The notes: a model not told the origin generated them from the sequence alone. DNA of 38,231 bases from CAXBPY01 sp003455275 (GCA_963977675.1 CAXBPY010000026.1:1-38231); one strand, 5' to 3'; counted from the stretch's first letter, positions 7,637 through 17,180 are shown. A program made the numbers and translations.

Positions 7637-8821
7637 TTGCGTAATAAATTATACGGACTGAAAAACGATTCTCTTCTGCCTGCACGAATTCACTTTCACA
7701 CGCTGGATGCGTTACGGTTCTTTGCTTTCCTGGCAGTGTTTTTATTCCATGTTCCGGTTCAGGGTGTGTTTTCTGTTTTCAGTTTTCTTAAACAAAACGG
7801 AAGCACAGGAGTCATTTTCTTTTTCGTGCTCAGCGGTTTTCTGATCACATACATTCTCGTCACAGAAAAAATAAAAGAAGGACAAATCAGGATTCAGAAA
7901 TTTTTCGTTCGCAGAAGCTTTCGCATCTGGCCGCTTTATTTTCTGGTAGTTGCAATTGCTTATGCTGTTCCATTCAGCACTGCACAAAAAATAGGAATGC
8001 ATATTGTAGGCGATGGCTACATTCCTGACTGGCGGTTTTCATTCACCTTCACCGAGAATTACAAAATGCTGCTGACTGATAGTTTCCCGATGACAAGTCC
8101 GCTGCAGGTATTCTGGTCGTTGTGTGTCGAAGAACATTTTTATATCATTTGGATGTTTGCGCTTTTAATGATTCCTCTTCGCGGGTTAAGATATTTTTTC
8201 GCTGGAACAATTGTGATTGCAATCATTTCAAGAACTTTTGAAATCAACCTTATCGCTAACTGGACTATCAGCGACAGTGATGTTCTTACGAATATGGATT
8301 TATTCGGATTGGGTGGAATGCTTGGTTATGCCGCAGCTTCTTATTATGAAAAAACTTCCAACATCATCAACCGGATACCGGTTTGGACAAAGTGCTTATT
8401 TATTGTTTTGACTTTCGGGGCTATTATTCTTCATGAAAATATTTTTCCATGGAAATATCCTGGAAGCAAAATTTTTTCACAAACATTTTACGGACTGATG
8501 CTCACATGTTGCATTGCGATTTTTATTCCACAGAATTCAAAACTGAAAATCAGCAACCGGAATATTCTCTCACGACTCGGGCAGATCAGCTACGGACTTT
8601 ATGTGTGGCACATACTGGCAATTCACATTGTCTTCCAATATTTCATTGACCACCATATTGTGATTGATGATATAACAACTCTTTCTGTTTTTATTCTCAT
8701 CACTTTCACTGCAACAGTTTTGATGAGTATAGTTTCCTATAGGTTTTTCGAAAAACCATTCTTAGTGCTGAGAGAAAAAAACAAGGGCAGAAATTCTGTC
8801 AATCAATTACCGGCAGCATAA
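7637..8821 (+). CDS. Membrane acyltransferase (acyltransferase 3 family)
   Basis: This 394-aa multi-pass membrane protein starts with LDALRFFAFLAVFLFH, the signature of acyltransferase 3 proteins, with the conserved His at residue 38. It then has FVLSGFLITYIL and RRSFRIWPLYFL, also family hallmarks. Members O-acylate surface polysaccharides, lipids or other envelope molecules; no sugar pathway lies nearby to suggest the acceptor. The start is TTG at 7637: a TGA at 7628 closes the frame upstream and no ATG occurs before the conserved first helix. The 3' end overlaps the convergent DUF4139 gene by 19 bp. Confidence 0.85.
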   Translation: MRNKLYGLKNDSLLPARIHFHTLDALRFFAFLAVFLFHVPVQGVFSVFSFLKQNGSTGVIFFFVLSGFLITYILVTEKIKEGQIRIQKFFVRRSFRIWPLYFLVVAIAYAVPFSTAQKIGMHIVGDGYIPDWRFSFTFTENYKMLLTDSFPMTSPLQVFWSLCVEEHFYIIWMFALLMIPLRGLRYFFAGTIVIAIISRTFEINLIANWTISDSDVLTNMDLFGLGGMLGYAAASYYEKTSNIINRIPVWTKCLFIVLTFGAIILHENIFPWKYPGSKIFSQTFYGLMLTCCIAIFIPQNSKLKISNRNILSRLGQISYGLYVWHILAIHIVFQYFIDHHIVIDDITTLSVFILITFTATVLMSIVSYRFFEKPFLVLREKNKGRNSVNQLPAA

Positions 8822-10446
8822 ATCCAGACTTCATAAGTGTAGGTGATGTCCTTCTTTTCATTGCCAGAGAGATTGATATTCCATTCAGTGGTGGTATTCG
8901 GATTCAGTCCGGCATATTTTCCGGGTTTGGTTATCACACCATCATCACTCGCGTCAGTGATTAAACCGTTAATGTTTTTGGTTACATTCAGTTTAATGCT
9001 TTTGTCCTGCAGATTTTCTACATGAATGGTTCCCTTGATGGTGACCTTGCGGTAAGAAGCGTTCTTGAATTTCTTCAGAGTTTCCGAGCGGCTTATTTCC
9101 TGCTCGGTTCCTTTCACCTGAACATCCACTGCCTTGCTCAATTGAATTTTTACCTTCCCTCCTTTCGGAGTGTACTTAATCTGATCCTGAGCAAGAGGAT
9201 TCAGTTTTTCGTCCTGAACAAATACGGGAGCAGTGGTGAAAGGAAAATTAGTTGTGTTAGTTATTCGTAAGCTGTGATATACATCAAAAAATTTGTCATC
9301 GTCTTTATCCGGAATGTATTGGCTCGAATAAAAATTTACATAGTCATAAATATTTACTTCGTATAAATCTTCATAAGGAAGAGAAGAAGAAAAAATACTG
9401 AATGATGATTTGGTATTCTTTGGAAGTGAAACACGCCCGAGTTTATATACATACAGGTCATTTGTTTTTTCACCGTCGGTTGTCCATTGATAAGTTCCAT
9501 TGTAACCGCTGATGTCATTTGACTTTTCCTCGCTCACTACTGAGTTATCATACATAGCTGAGCCGAAAGGAGCAGTTGCAGAATAGCTGAATTGTTGTGC
9601 ATAGGGATTGTATTGATAGGAAGTGTAAGAATTATCTCCTCCGGTGAAAAAATCATTTGCGATGGCATCAACAGCGCTACCATACAGCATCTGGGGTTTG
9701 CCTACCGTGAGCGAAACATCTGCGTCTGAAATTCCTTCGGAATAATTTTCAACGAGCGCTTTCATTTCGAGCATCAGCTTTTCTCCGTCGGTGATGCGAA
9801 TGTTGTAAGACGGCAGCCATTGAATTCCGGTGCTCATGTATGAAAGCAAAACAGGTTCATCTGTTACAGCAGACTTAAAAATCACTTTCGATATCCGCAT
9901 GGTTGAATCCACTTTCAGTTTTTCATTTTCTTTTTCCTTCAAAGAAAATTCAAGTATGTTCTGAGTGTTTACCAGCGTGATAAGTCCTGATGAGTTTTCA
10001 AGTTTGAGCATATTGCCCAGAGCAAATTCTTTTATTGTTCCTTCGGCAGTGCGAACAGCATTTCCCTGCCCAAATGTGTAAACTACAGACGCTTGTTTTC
10101 CTTTATTGGCAAGCGCGAAATCATAAATACTTGTTGGCTTACGCAATACCTTAACAGTATCCGTGAAAATATCAATTCGGCTGATCTTGTTTTCTTTAGT
10201 GGTGAAGATCCAGTAAGTGCTTTGCAGCGGATTTGGCGGTATCGGAAACTTCGCAACACTGCCAGTCACTTTTCCTTCCTTCGCTATGAAGTAGGTTCCG
10301 TTCTTAAAAATATTGACCTGCATGGGGCGCAGATCAGTGGTTTGAGCTGTGGCAAAAAATGAATATTGAAAGGTGAAAAAAAATACAAGTGCAGAAAGAA
10401 GAGTGAATCGATGTTGAGGAATTGAAGAGAAAATATTTTTTTTCAT
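8803..10446 (-). CDS. DUF4139 domain-containing exported protein
   Basis: The 547-aa protein has a signal peptide (residues 1-35, cleavage near FATAQ). The region around residues 200-250 (LSYMSTGIQWLPSYNIRI, then ALVENYSEGISDADVSLTVG) matches the DUF4139/MuiA-like pattern W-x-P-x-Y followed by N-x-s/t-x-E-x-w-x-D-v. The C-terminal part is beta-rich. The function of the family is not established. It stands alone on its strand: the ABC gene upstream ends 63 bp before its start, and its own 3' end overlaps the convergent acyltransferase gene by 19 bp. Confidence 0.78.
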   Translation of the reverse strand: MKKNIFSSIPQHRFTLLSALVFFFTFQYSFFATAQTTDLRPMQVNIFKNGTYFIAKEGKVTGSVAKFPIPPNPLQSTYWIFTTKENKISRIDIFTDTVKVLRKPTSIYDFALANKGKQASVVYTFGQGNAVRTAEGTIKEFALGNMLKLENSSGLITLVNTQNILEFSLKEKENEKLKVDSTMRISKVIFKSAVTDEPVLLSYMSTGIQWLPSYNIRITDGEKLMLEMKALVENYSEGISDADVSLTVGKPQMLYGSAVDAIANDFFTGGDNSYTSYQYNPYAQQFSYSATAPFGSAMYDNSVVSEEKSNDISGYNGTYQWTTDGEKTNDLYVYKLGRVSLPKNTKSSFSIFSSSLPYEDLYEVNIYDYVNFYSSQYIPDKDDDKFFDVYHSLRITNTTNFPFTTAPVFVQDEKLNPLAQDQIKYTPKGGKVKIQLSKAVDVQVKGTEQEISRSETLKKFKNASYRKVTIKGTIHVENLQDKSIKLNVTKNINGLITDASDDGVITKPGKYAGLNPNTTTEWNINLSGNEKKDITYTYEVWIYAAGN

Positions 10447-10509
10447 GGCTGGAAATTTATTTGGAATAAAGAGAAAATTTTATCTGGATTCCATACTTGA
10501 ATACAAAGA

Positions 10510-11223
10510 TTACTGATTAGTGGCGGTTGGATTCGGATTTACCTCGTCAGAATAAATCTCACCATCGCGAAGGCGAATAATTCGGTGAGCAAAATGCGAT
10601 ATATCTTCTTCGTGTGTAACCAGAATCACAGTGTTTCCCTGTTTGTGAATCTTATCGAAAATATTCATGATCTCGATTGAGGTTTTACTGTCGAGATTTC
10701 CTGTTGGTTCATCTGCCAGCACAATTGATGGGGAGTTGACAATGGCGCGTGCTATAGCCACACGCTGTTTTTGTCCGCCGCTCATTTCATTCGGTTTGTG
10801 ATCCATGCGATCTGCCAGCCCCACTGCACTTAACATCTCATGCGCTTTTGAAGTTCTGCTTTTCCGGTTGGTGCCATTATATACCAGCGGCAGTGCTACA
10901 TTTTCTACAGCACTCATGCGCGGCATGAGGTTGAATGTCTGAAACACAAATCCTATTTCCTTGTTGCGCACGATTGCAAGTTCGTTATCACTCAGGTGGC
11001 TGACATCTTTATCATTCAAAAAATATTTTCCTGATGTAGGAGTATCGAGGCAACCGAGAATATTCATGAGCGTAGATTTCCCTGAACCACTCGGTCCCAT
11101 GAGCGCGACATATTCATTCTTGTGAATGCTGAGCGAAACATTTTTCAAAGCCGGGATCAAAACTTTTTCGATGATATAAGTCTTCGAAATATTTTCGAGG
11201 CGGATAATTTCTTTCTCCATCAT
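10510..11223 (-). CDS. ABC transporter ATP-binding protein, MacB/LolD type
   Basis: This 237-aa ATPase has Walker A GPSGSGKST (43-51), the Q-loop FVFQTFNLM, signature MSGGQKQRVAIARA, Walker B IVLADEPTGNLD and the H-loop VTHEED. The sequence places it with MacB/LolD-type ATPases, which work with FtsX/MacB permeases to extrude lipoproteins, peptides or drugs across the envelope. No permease is encoded nearby, so its partner must be elsewhere. Its ATG overlaps the gatC stop as ATGA, indicating translational coupling. It is the last gene of the plsC-gatC-ABC operon. Confidence 0.9.
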   Translation of the reverse strand: MMEKEIIRLENISKTYIIEKVLIPALKNVSLSIHKNEYVALMGPSGSGKSTLMNILGCLDTPTSGKYFLNDKDVSHLSDNELAIVRNKEIGFVFQTFNLMPRMSAVENVALPLVYNGTNRKSRTSKAHEMLSAVGLADRMDHKPNEMSGGQKQRVAIARAIVNSPSIVLADEPTGNLDSKTSIEIMNIFDKIHKQGNTVILVTHEEDISHFAHRIIRLRDGEIYSDEVNPNPTATNQ

Positions 11224-11519
11224 TTAGTTTTTAAAACTTTCGGAACTTTTATATAATCACTATCCTTTAACGGCACATTCTTCAGTGCTTCGCTTTTGCT
11301 CACAGTTTCCGTAGCAAGAATTTCATCGTTGCGTAAAACATTTTTTTCTTCGGTGATATAGATCAAAGGTTGCACCTCGTCAAGCGGCAGCTCATTTATT
11401 TTCTCCACGAAGCCAATAATATTTTGCAAATCTTTTTTGATTTCCTTTTTTGAATTCTCATCAAACTCTAACCTGGACAGGTGCGCCAGGTGGTCAATCA
11501 TTTCATTATTAATTTCCAT
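11220..11519 (-). CDS. gatC: Asp-tRNA(Asn)/Glu-tRNA(Gln) amidotransferase subunit C
   Basis: The 99-aa protein shows the GatC pattern: HLAHLSRLEFDE at the N-terminus, then DLQNIIGFVEKINELPLDEVQPL and VLRNDE. GatC is the small subunit that stabilises the GatA-GatB interface in the enzyme converting misacylated Glu-tRNA(Gln) or Asp-tRNA(Asn) to Gln-tRNA or Asn-tRNA. gatA and gatB are not in the window, which is normal for Bacteroidota. It overlaps plsC by 11 bp upstream and the ABC ATPase by 4 bp downstream, so the three are probably one transcript. Confidence 0.92.
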   Translation of the reverse strand: MEINNEMIDHLAHLSRLEFDENSKKEIKKDLQNIIGFVEKINELPLDEVQPLIYITEEKNVLRNDEILATETVSKSEALKNVPLKDSDYIKVPKVLKTK

Positions 11520-12300
11520 ATTGCTTTAAAGTTTTTTCAATTATTGAATGAACCTTCTGTTGCAAATATTCAACATCATTAATTGTTAAACCAACAGTTG
11601 AAATCGGTGCATGAACAATTGCCCTTGTAATTCCGGGGCGGCCATAAATTTTTTTTCCTACAAAAAGTAATTTCCAGTTATCAATCATGGTGATGGGCAC
11701 TACCGGAACCTGCTGTTCAATTGCAATTCTGAATGGTCCGCTTTTGAATCGCTCCATTCGCGGTGGGTGCACAGAAATTTTTCCTTCCGGAAACATGACC
11801 AGGCTTTCGCCACGCACAATGCTTTCTTTTCCCAGCTTCATAGTGCGCACACTTTCAGTCACACTGCTTCTGTTTACTGAGATATCGACGGTCCGGAAAA
11901 AAATTCCAAAGAGTGGAATTTTTCCAAGTTCCATTTTTGCCATGTAGCGATACTTGTTGCCACTATAGCAAAGAGCAAAGAGCGGAATATCGAGATATGA
12001 AAAATGATTCGGGCAAAAGATGTAAGTTTTCGAATGATCGAGTTTTGTCTCGTGTTTCACTTTGTATATTAATCCTGAAAAAGAAAATAGCAGGAATGCC
12101 CACACCCTTCTGAGCCAATTGGCCGCATGATATCGGCTGGGGTTACTTAGCAGAAATAAAAATACCGGATAGAATAAAAGAAAAATAAATGCAAACAGAA
12201 AAAACCACCAGCAAGCCCATAATACTTTGAATGGATAAATAATTTTTTTCACTGCGCGGCGAAAATAATGCGGTTCGCGAATGGGCTTTATAGCTGTCAT
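11509..12300 (-). CDS. plsC: 1-acyl-sn-glycerol-3-phosphate acyltransferase
   Basis: This inner-membrane enzyme makes phosphatidic acid from lysophosphatidate. The catalytic NHxxxxD box is NHFSYLD, and the second box is FPEGK in place of FPEGT. Hydrophobic segments precede it (CWWFFLFAFIFLLFYPVFLFLL). The frame runs up to 12375, but the ATG at 12298-12300 (MTAIKPIREPHYF) is a better start, because the 25 upstream residues look like translated leader. The result is 263 aa. It opens the plsC-gatC-ABC operon, and its last codons overlap gatC. Confidence 0.88.
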   Translation of the reverse strand: MTAIKPIREPHYFRRAVKKIIYPFKVLWACWWFFLFAFIFLLFYPVFLFLLSNPSRYHAANWLRRVWAFLLFSFSGLIYKVKHETKLDHSKTYIFCPNHFSYLDIPLFALCYSGNKYRYMAKMELGKIPLFGIFFRTVDISVNRSSVTESVRTMKLGKESIVRGESLVMFPEGKISVHPPRMERFKSGPFRIAIEQQVPVVPITMIDNWKLLFVGKKIYGRPGITRAIVHAPISTVGLTINDVEYLQQKVHSIIEKTLKQYGN

Positions 12301-12497
12301 TCTTCTAAAAAAAATCTTTTGGAGATAAATAAATAGTAGGATTTGATTAAAAACATTTTTACTTTTAGCAGGCAATAAATTTTGTTTCAGTATTTGACCA
12401 TCACTTTAGAAAGTAGCGCACAGAGTAGCAAATTGAATTTCGAAAAATATTGAAGCGGAGTTAGTGCCAGAAAGTCTAACACCAAACCAACCAGCCT

Positions 12498-12886
12498 TTG
12501 AAAAAATTTTTACTCTTTTCATTGGTCTTATTTGTTTCAGGTATTTCTTATGCACTTGCCCTCCGGCGATTGATCAAATTGAAATTCGATTTGAATAATG
12601 TGAGTGTCTGGTTATGCCCAACACCTTCACTCCAAATGCTGATCAGAAGAATGATGAGATTGGACCCATAAATATCTGTGAATATGATTTGTTTCCATAC
12701 AGCTACAAGATTTTTAATCGTTGGGGTCAACTAGTTTTTGAAACCAGGGATATTCATCAATACTGGAATGGAACTATGAATGGAATTGATTGCAGTATGG
12801 GCGTTTATGTTTATGAAATCAATTATCACGATCCGGTTCTTGCTAAAAACTTTTTACTCAAAGGAAACATCACCTTAGTAAGGTAA
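12498..12886 (+). pseudogene. Degenerate secreted protein with T9SS type B (gliding-associated) C-terminal domain
   Basis: The frame from 12614 encodes MPNTFTPNADQKND, then YKIFNRWGQLVFETRD, GVYVYEI and GNITLVR, a full gliding-motility-associated sorting domain of about 90 residues. Followed upstream, the same frame reads LCTCPPAIDQIEIRFE, a TAA at 12596-12598, then CECLV joining MPNTFTPN, so recognisable coding sequence continues through a stop. Further upstream, in another frame, a TTG at 12498 begins a good signal peptide (KKFLLFSLVLFVSGISYA). I read this as a gene whose cargo region is gone and whose remains carry one frameshift and one nonsense codon. An intact short protein starting at 12614 is unlikely because it would lack an export signal. 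The preceding 12301-12497 shows nothing recognisable. Confidence 0.75.
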
Positions 12887-13077
12887 CTAAGATCCGTGAT
12901 TTCTATTCTTACTTATCTGACCGATGTTGAATTAAGCTGACTTGATTTCAAATATTTTTTTCAACTGAGTATAGAGTTATCCAAATTCACATAGTTCAAA
13001 ATATTGTAATTGAGAAACAAGTTTCAAAACAAAACTGATTTCATTTTTAATTCGAAACCGGGAAAACTTAATGACAA

Positions 13078-14943
13078 TCAATTTCCGAAATCAGGCTGTT
13101 CAGGAAGTGTGTATTTCCTTCCTTCATTCACCTTTTTCAAATAAGTCATAAGTGGGGCAAAGTAGTCAACCATTGGCTGGGCGCTCATATCACTGCCAAT
13201 GCAGTTTTTCAAATGTTCGCGCCAGTCAACACTAGCTCCCGGATACATTAACTTGCGAATGAAATCTCCTACCTCTTTGTTTCCCCAATAATCAGTTGAA
13301 TGCGGATCCTGATGCAAAATATTTTTTGCAATAAACACATGCCACTGAAAAAGCAAAACATTGCTCATGCTATAATCATAATACTGAGCCGGGTCATCAT
13401 TGATGTGCGTTTTGGTAGCAGCGTCGCAAAATTCTTCGCCGCGCTCTGATGGTGGAACAATTCCCTGGTAGCGCTTCACCAGATCCCACCATAAGGTGTT
13501 GAATTGATTCTCCGGTAGGTTTTTAGAATAAAGATTGTATTCAAATTCTGTCATTACTCCGCTGCCCCAAGGTATATGTACAATGTAATCAAGCGCCTCT
13601 TTGAGCATAAGCATGGTGTCGTTGGTTACCACATTGGAATCCACCATTCCCAATCCTGCAAGAAAAGGTTTTTGCAATGAAGCCAGTCCCATCATAGTTC
13701 CCATAGCTTCATGATAAGCGCGATTGGCGCCGCCTCTGAGTATGATTGGGTTTGAATCATTACTGTAAGTCATGTAATAATAAATATGACCGAGTTCATG
13801 CAACACTGTGCTCCACCATTCTGTATTTGCTTCTACACTCATGAGTGAACGAACATCCTTGTCATTATCAATATGCCAGGCTGATGCATGCGTGTTTTTC
13901 TTATATCCTGAATCAGGTGAAACCGGATAAAGAGATGATTTTTCCCAGAATGTTTCTGGCAGCGCAGGAAATCCTAGAGACTCATAATATTCTTCACCTT
14001 TCTTAACAATCCACTCTGCACCTTTTTCTTTAAGATACGGATCAATATTCAATCCATCCACATTTACTAATGCAGTCCAATCCTGCCCCCAGCGATTAGG
14101 CAGCCAGTCAGCCGGAATATAATCAGGTACTTCTTTTACATTATATTTTTTTGCAAGTTCATATCGCGCCCATGTATGAAGTTCTCTGTAAAGAGGCCAT
14201 GCATCTTTGATCATTCCGCGCGTTACATTAATAAGTTCATCTACAGTATAACCATACTCACTTGCATTGTAGGCAAAAAAATCTTTGTAGTCCAATGCCT
14301 GCACCGATTCATTTCTCAGGTCCCGAAGATTGGCAAGTCCATCTTTCAAAACTTTACCAACCTCCTTGGATGCTGTCCATGCGGCATTGCGTTCCTTCAG
14401 ATTTGTGCTGTTCGAAAGAACATCTTGTATTTCATTTGGAGTAACTTCTTTTCCATTCAGCATAAACTTGAATCCATAAAGAAGTTTCGTTTGATTTTTA
14501 TCAGCATCAATTCTTTTTTTCACAACATCACCGGCTGTTTCAGGATTGTTTCCTGCGGCAAATAATATTACCTTTAGCTGACGAACTTGTTTAGCCGTGA
14601 GTTTATCTTTTTGTTCTAAAAATTTTTTTGTCATTTCAATTACTGACTTGCTTCCTGTAAATTTTGCAAAAGCCTCATCTGCTGCCGAGGATTCTTTGGC
14701 AGTAATTGAATCACCATCTACGATATAGGTATTCAGCTTCCATTGGCCTTCGTTGCTTGCTGTCAAATATTTCTGGAAATCTTTGTTGTAGCTGGTAAGA
14801 AACGAATCAACTTGTTTGCGCAAAGCATCTGCATTTCCTACAGAATTGCAAGAGGAAATTGCAGAAAGAATAAATGATGCAAGCAGAATTGATTGGCCGA
14901 AGGATAACAGAGTATCGAGTGTGTCTTTGAATTTAAATTTCAT
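13078..14943 (-). CDS. M2-family metallopeptidase (ACE-like dipeptidyl carboxypeptidase), lipoprotein
   Basis: The 621-aa protein has the zinc motif HELGH (H382, E383, H386) and the third zinc ligand E412 in AYHEAMG, embedded in ILRGGANRAYHEAMG, the hallmark of M2 peptidases such as angiotensin-converting enzyme. Compared with the animal enzyme, as I recall it, the spacing between HExxH and the third ligand is two residues longer. The signal peptide ends in a lipobox (LSAISSC, Cys32), so it is probably anchored in the envelope. The expected role is release of C-terminal dipeptides from oligopeptides. It lies 73 bp downstream of ppk on the same strand, with a short hairpin at about 14985-15005 between them. 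Confidence 0.9.
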   Translation of the reverse strand: MKFKFKDTLDTLLSFGQSILLASFILSAISSCNSVGNADALRKQVDSFLTSYNKDFQKYLTASNEGQWKLNTYIVDGDSITAKESSAADEAFAKFTGSKSVIEMTKKFLEQKDKLTAKQVRQLKVILFAAGNNPETAGDVVKKRIDADKNQTKLLYGFKFMLNGKEVTPNEIQDVLSNSTNLKERNAAWTASKEVGKVLKDGLANLRDLRNESVQALDYKDFFAYNASEYGYTVDELINVTRGMIKDAWPLYRELHTWARYELAKKYNVKEVPDYIPADWLPNRWGQDWTALVNVDGLNIDPYLKEKGAEWIVKKGEEYYESLGFPALPETFWEKSSLYPVSPDSGYKKNTHASAWHIDNDKDVRSLMSVEANTEWWSTVLHELGHIYYYMTYSNDSNPIILRGGANRAYHEAMGTMMGLASLQKPFLAGLGMVDSNVVTNDTMLMLKEALDYIVHIPWGSGVMTEFEYNLYSKNLPENQFNTLWWDLVKRYQGIVPPSERGEEFCDAATKTHINDDPAQYYDYSMSNVLLFQWHVFIAKNILHQDPHSTDYWGNKEVGDFIRKLMYPGASVDWREHLKNCIGSDMSAQPMVDYFAPLMTYLKKVNEGRKYTLPEQPDFGN

Positions 14944-15016
14944 GATAAATAATTTTTGTTGGTGAATATGAAAGGAAGATTTTGGATTTCCATAGAATGG
15001 AAAATCATTTTTCCGA

Positions 15017-17077
15017 TCAAAGGCTTAATGCAGCTACCTGATTTTTCTTAAAGAGTTTATATAATGCCTCCTGGCTGCGAAAAGGTTTGTTTTCACTTTG
15101 GAAATACTTGTTGTCCTGGGCATTGTTAATTACCCGTGCCTTTACATTGTCATTCCACTGAATATCAAAATAGGTTGCTACCTGCTGCTGAATGTTTTTA
15201 TCCAGAATAGGAATGGCCAGCTCTACGCGCTGATCAAGATTTCGAACCATCCAATCAGCACTGCTGATGTAATACAAGGGTTTGCCGTTGTTGTGAAATA
15301 TCATGATGCGCGAGTGTTCCAGATAACGATCCACTATGCTTCTGATCGTGATATTGTTTTTCAGTTCATCATCTTCCGGAAGAAGCGTGCAGGTGCTGCG
15401 GACAAGCATGTTGATTTTTACTCCGCTGATTGCCGCTTCCCTAAGCCGCTGCACCATTTCGCGGTCTGCCAGGTTATTTAATTTCAGGTTGATGAAGGCA
15501 GGTTTTCCGGCTTTGGCATTTGCGGTTTCGGTTTCAATCAGCTTTACAAATTTTCTTCGCATTTGCATAGGTGCTACAAGCGAATTTTTATAATGACTCA
15601 TTTTATAATTGCTCTCAAGGAATGAAAATAAGTTGTCCGTTTCCTTGGTGATATTTTTATCTGCAGTGAAGAGCGATAAGTCGGTATAAACACGGGAAGT
15701 GTTTTCATTGTAATTGCCGGTGCTGATGTTTGCATAAAGAACTTTTTTCCCTTTTTCTCTTCTTGAAATCAGGCACATCTTGCTATGTACTTTCAATCCC
15801 TGAACACCCAGAATTACATGTGCACCTTCTTCACGAAGACGATCGCTCCAGTGAATATTAGCTTCTTCATCGAACCGCGCCTGAAGTTCCATCACCACGG
15901 TTACATCTTTTCCATTCTTCACGGCGTTAATAAGGGCATTCACTACTTTCGATTTGGAAGCAAGGCGATACATAGTGATCTTGATTGATGAAACTTTAGG
16001 ATCAATCGCTGCCTCGCGAAGCATGTCAATAAAATGATCAAATGTTTGGTACGGATAATTAACCAAAACATCTTTTTCCTTTATCAGAGAAAAAATGCTT
16101 TTTCCAGGAAGGAAATCCGGATGTTGCTGTGGCTGCTCAGGTTTGTAAGTCAAATGCGATTTTCCAAGAACAGGAAATTGCATAAAATCCCTGAAGTTGT
16201 GATAGCGCTGCCCGGGAATAATATTATCATCGCCAATGCGTAAGCGCATGCGGCGAAGGATGTAGTGTAGCATCTCGGTGTCAATATTATCATCGTAATT
16301 AAATCGAACCGGTCTGCCTTTTTTTCGTTGCTTAATTCCTTTCGAAATTTTTTCCATTAAGCTTTCCGAAATGTTTTCCTTGATATCAATTTCGGCGTCG
16401 CGCGTTGTTTTTATTGCATAGGCATTAAAAGTATCGTAAGGAAGTATGCTGAAAATTTCTTTCAGCCCCAATCGGATAATGTCATCCAGAAGGATAATAT
16501 ACTTTTTGCTGTCATGTTCGGGCAGCAGGTAAAATCGAGGCACTGTATCACTCGGCACTTCAATAAGAGCGTACCGGCTCTTTTCTTTTTTCTTAGAATC
16601 AGAAAGATGTATGGCAAGGTAAACGCTTCTGTCTTTAAGATATGGAAACTCTCCGAGAGTATCGATCATAATAGGAACAAGCGCGGCGCGCACTTCCTGC
16701 CTGAAATAATTGCTCACATGGTCGCGCTGCGAATCGCTCAATTGCCTTTCATTAATTAGAAAAACATTTTCAGCTTCCAGATCCTTAAGAATTTTTTTAT
16801 AGGTCGCTTCAAATTTTGTTTGCTGTTTAATAGCAATGTTGTAGATGTCATCAAAAATTTTTCTTGGATTTTCTCCCAAAATTTTTTTTGCCTTCTTACC
16901 CAACTCCATCATTCGCTGAAGTGTAGCCACCCTTACCCGGAAAAATTCATCCTGATTGTTGCTGAATATTCCAAGGAACCTCATTCGCTCAATTAGCGGA
17001 ACTGTTTCGTCTTGCGCTTCCTGCAACACACGCTCATTGAACGAAAGCCAGCTTAATTCGCGGTTCAGGAGTTTCAT
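15017..17077 (-). CDS. ppk1: Polyphosphate kinase 1
   Basis: The 686-aa protein covers all four PPK1 regions. The N-terminal segment is LNRELSWLSFNERVLQEA, typical of the family. ELQARFDEEANIHWSDRL and GLKVHSKMCLI follow, with H431 the likely autophosphorylated histidine, and then ANISTGNYNENTSRVYTD. The C-terminal domain has SSADWMVRNLDQRVELA. It makes inorganic polyphosphate reversibly from ATP. The length matches the family. A TAACTTTG box (17083-17090 on the minus strand) ends 5 nt before the ATG. It diverges from the CarboxypepD-like gene. Confidence 0.96.
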   Translation of the reverse strand: MKLLNRELSWLSFNERVLQEAQDETVPLIERMRFLGIFSNNQDEFFRVRVATLQRMMELGKKAKKILGENPRKIFDDIYNIAIKQQTKFEATYKKILKDLEAENVFLINERQLSDSQRDHVSNYFRQEVRAALVPIMIDTLGEFPYLKDRSVYLAIHLSDSKKKEKSRYALIEVPSDTVPRFYLLPEHDSKKYIILLDDIIRLGLKEIFSILPYDTFNAYAIKTTRDAEIDIKENISESLMEKISKGIKQRKKGRPVRFNYDDNIDTEMLHYILRRMRLRIGDDNIIPGQRYHNFRDFMQFPVLGKSHLTYKPEQPQQHPDFLPGKSIFSLIKEKDVLVNYPYQTFDHFIDMLREAAIDPKVSSIKITMYRLASKSKVVNALINAVKNGKDVTVVMELQARFDEEANIHWSDRLREEGAHVILGVQGLKVHSKMCLISRREKGKKVLYANISTGNYNENTSRVYTDLSLFTADKNITKETDNLFSFLESNYKMSHYKNSLVAPMQMRRKFVKLIETETANAKAGKPAFINLKLNNLADREMVQRLREAAISGVKINMLVRSTCTLLPEDDELKNNITIRSIVDRYLEHSRIMIFHNNGKPLYYISSADWMVRNLDQRVELAIPILDKNIQQQVATYFDIQWNDNVKARVINNAQDNKYFQSENKPFRSQEALYKLFKKNQVAALSL

Positions 17078-17082
17078 GTAAT

Positions 17083-17090
17083 CAAAGTTA
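17083..17090 (-). promoter_or_regulatory. Candidate -7 box (TAACTTTG) next to the ppk1 start
   Basis: An exact TAnnTTTG match ends 5 nt before the ppk1 ATG (17075-17077), implying a leaderless or nearly leaderless mRNA if used. The nearest upstream TTTG (minus strand, 17116-17119) is 25 bp away, longer than the usual spacing. Confidence 0.3.
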
Positions 17091-17180
17091 GTATGGGCGC
17101 TAATTTAACAGGGTGCAAATCTTTAGGTAGATGAGAAATAAAATTTAACATTGAAAATCACTGGATTTTATTTGCCGACG

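Noticed and set aside
7437..7685. 82-codon minus-strand frame upstream of and overlapping the arginine decarboxylase start
   Set aside because: It has no domain-like sequence and overlaps both the decarboxylase N-terminus and the acyltransferase start; a shadow frame.
14176..14565. 129-codon plus-strand frame opposite the M2 peptidase
   Set aside because: It lies wholly inside a well-supported gene on the other strand and has no recognisable features.
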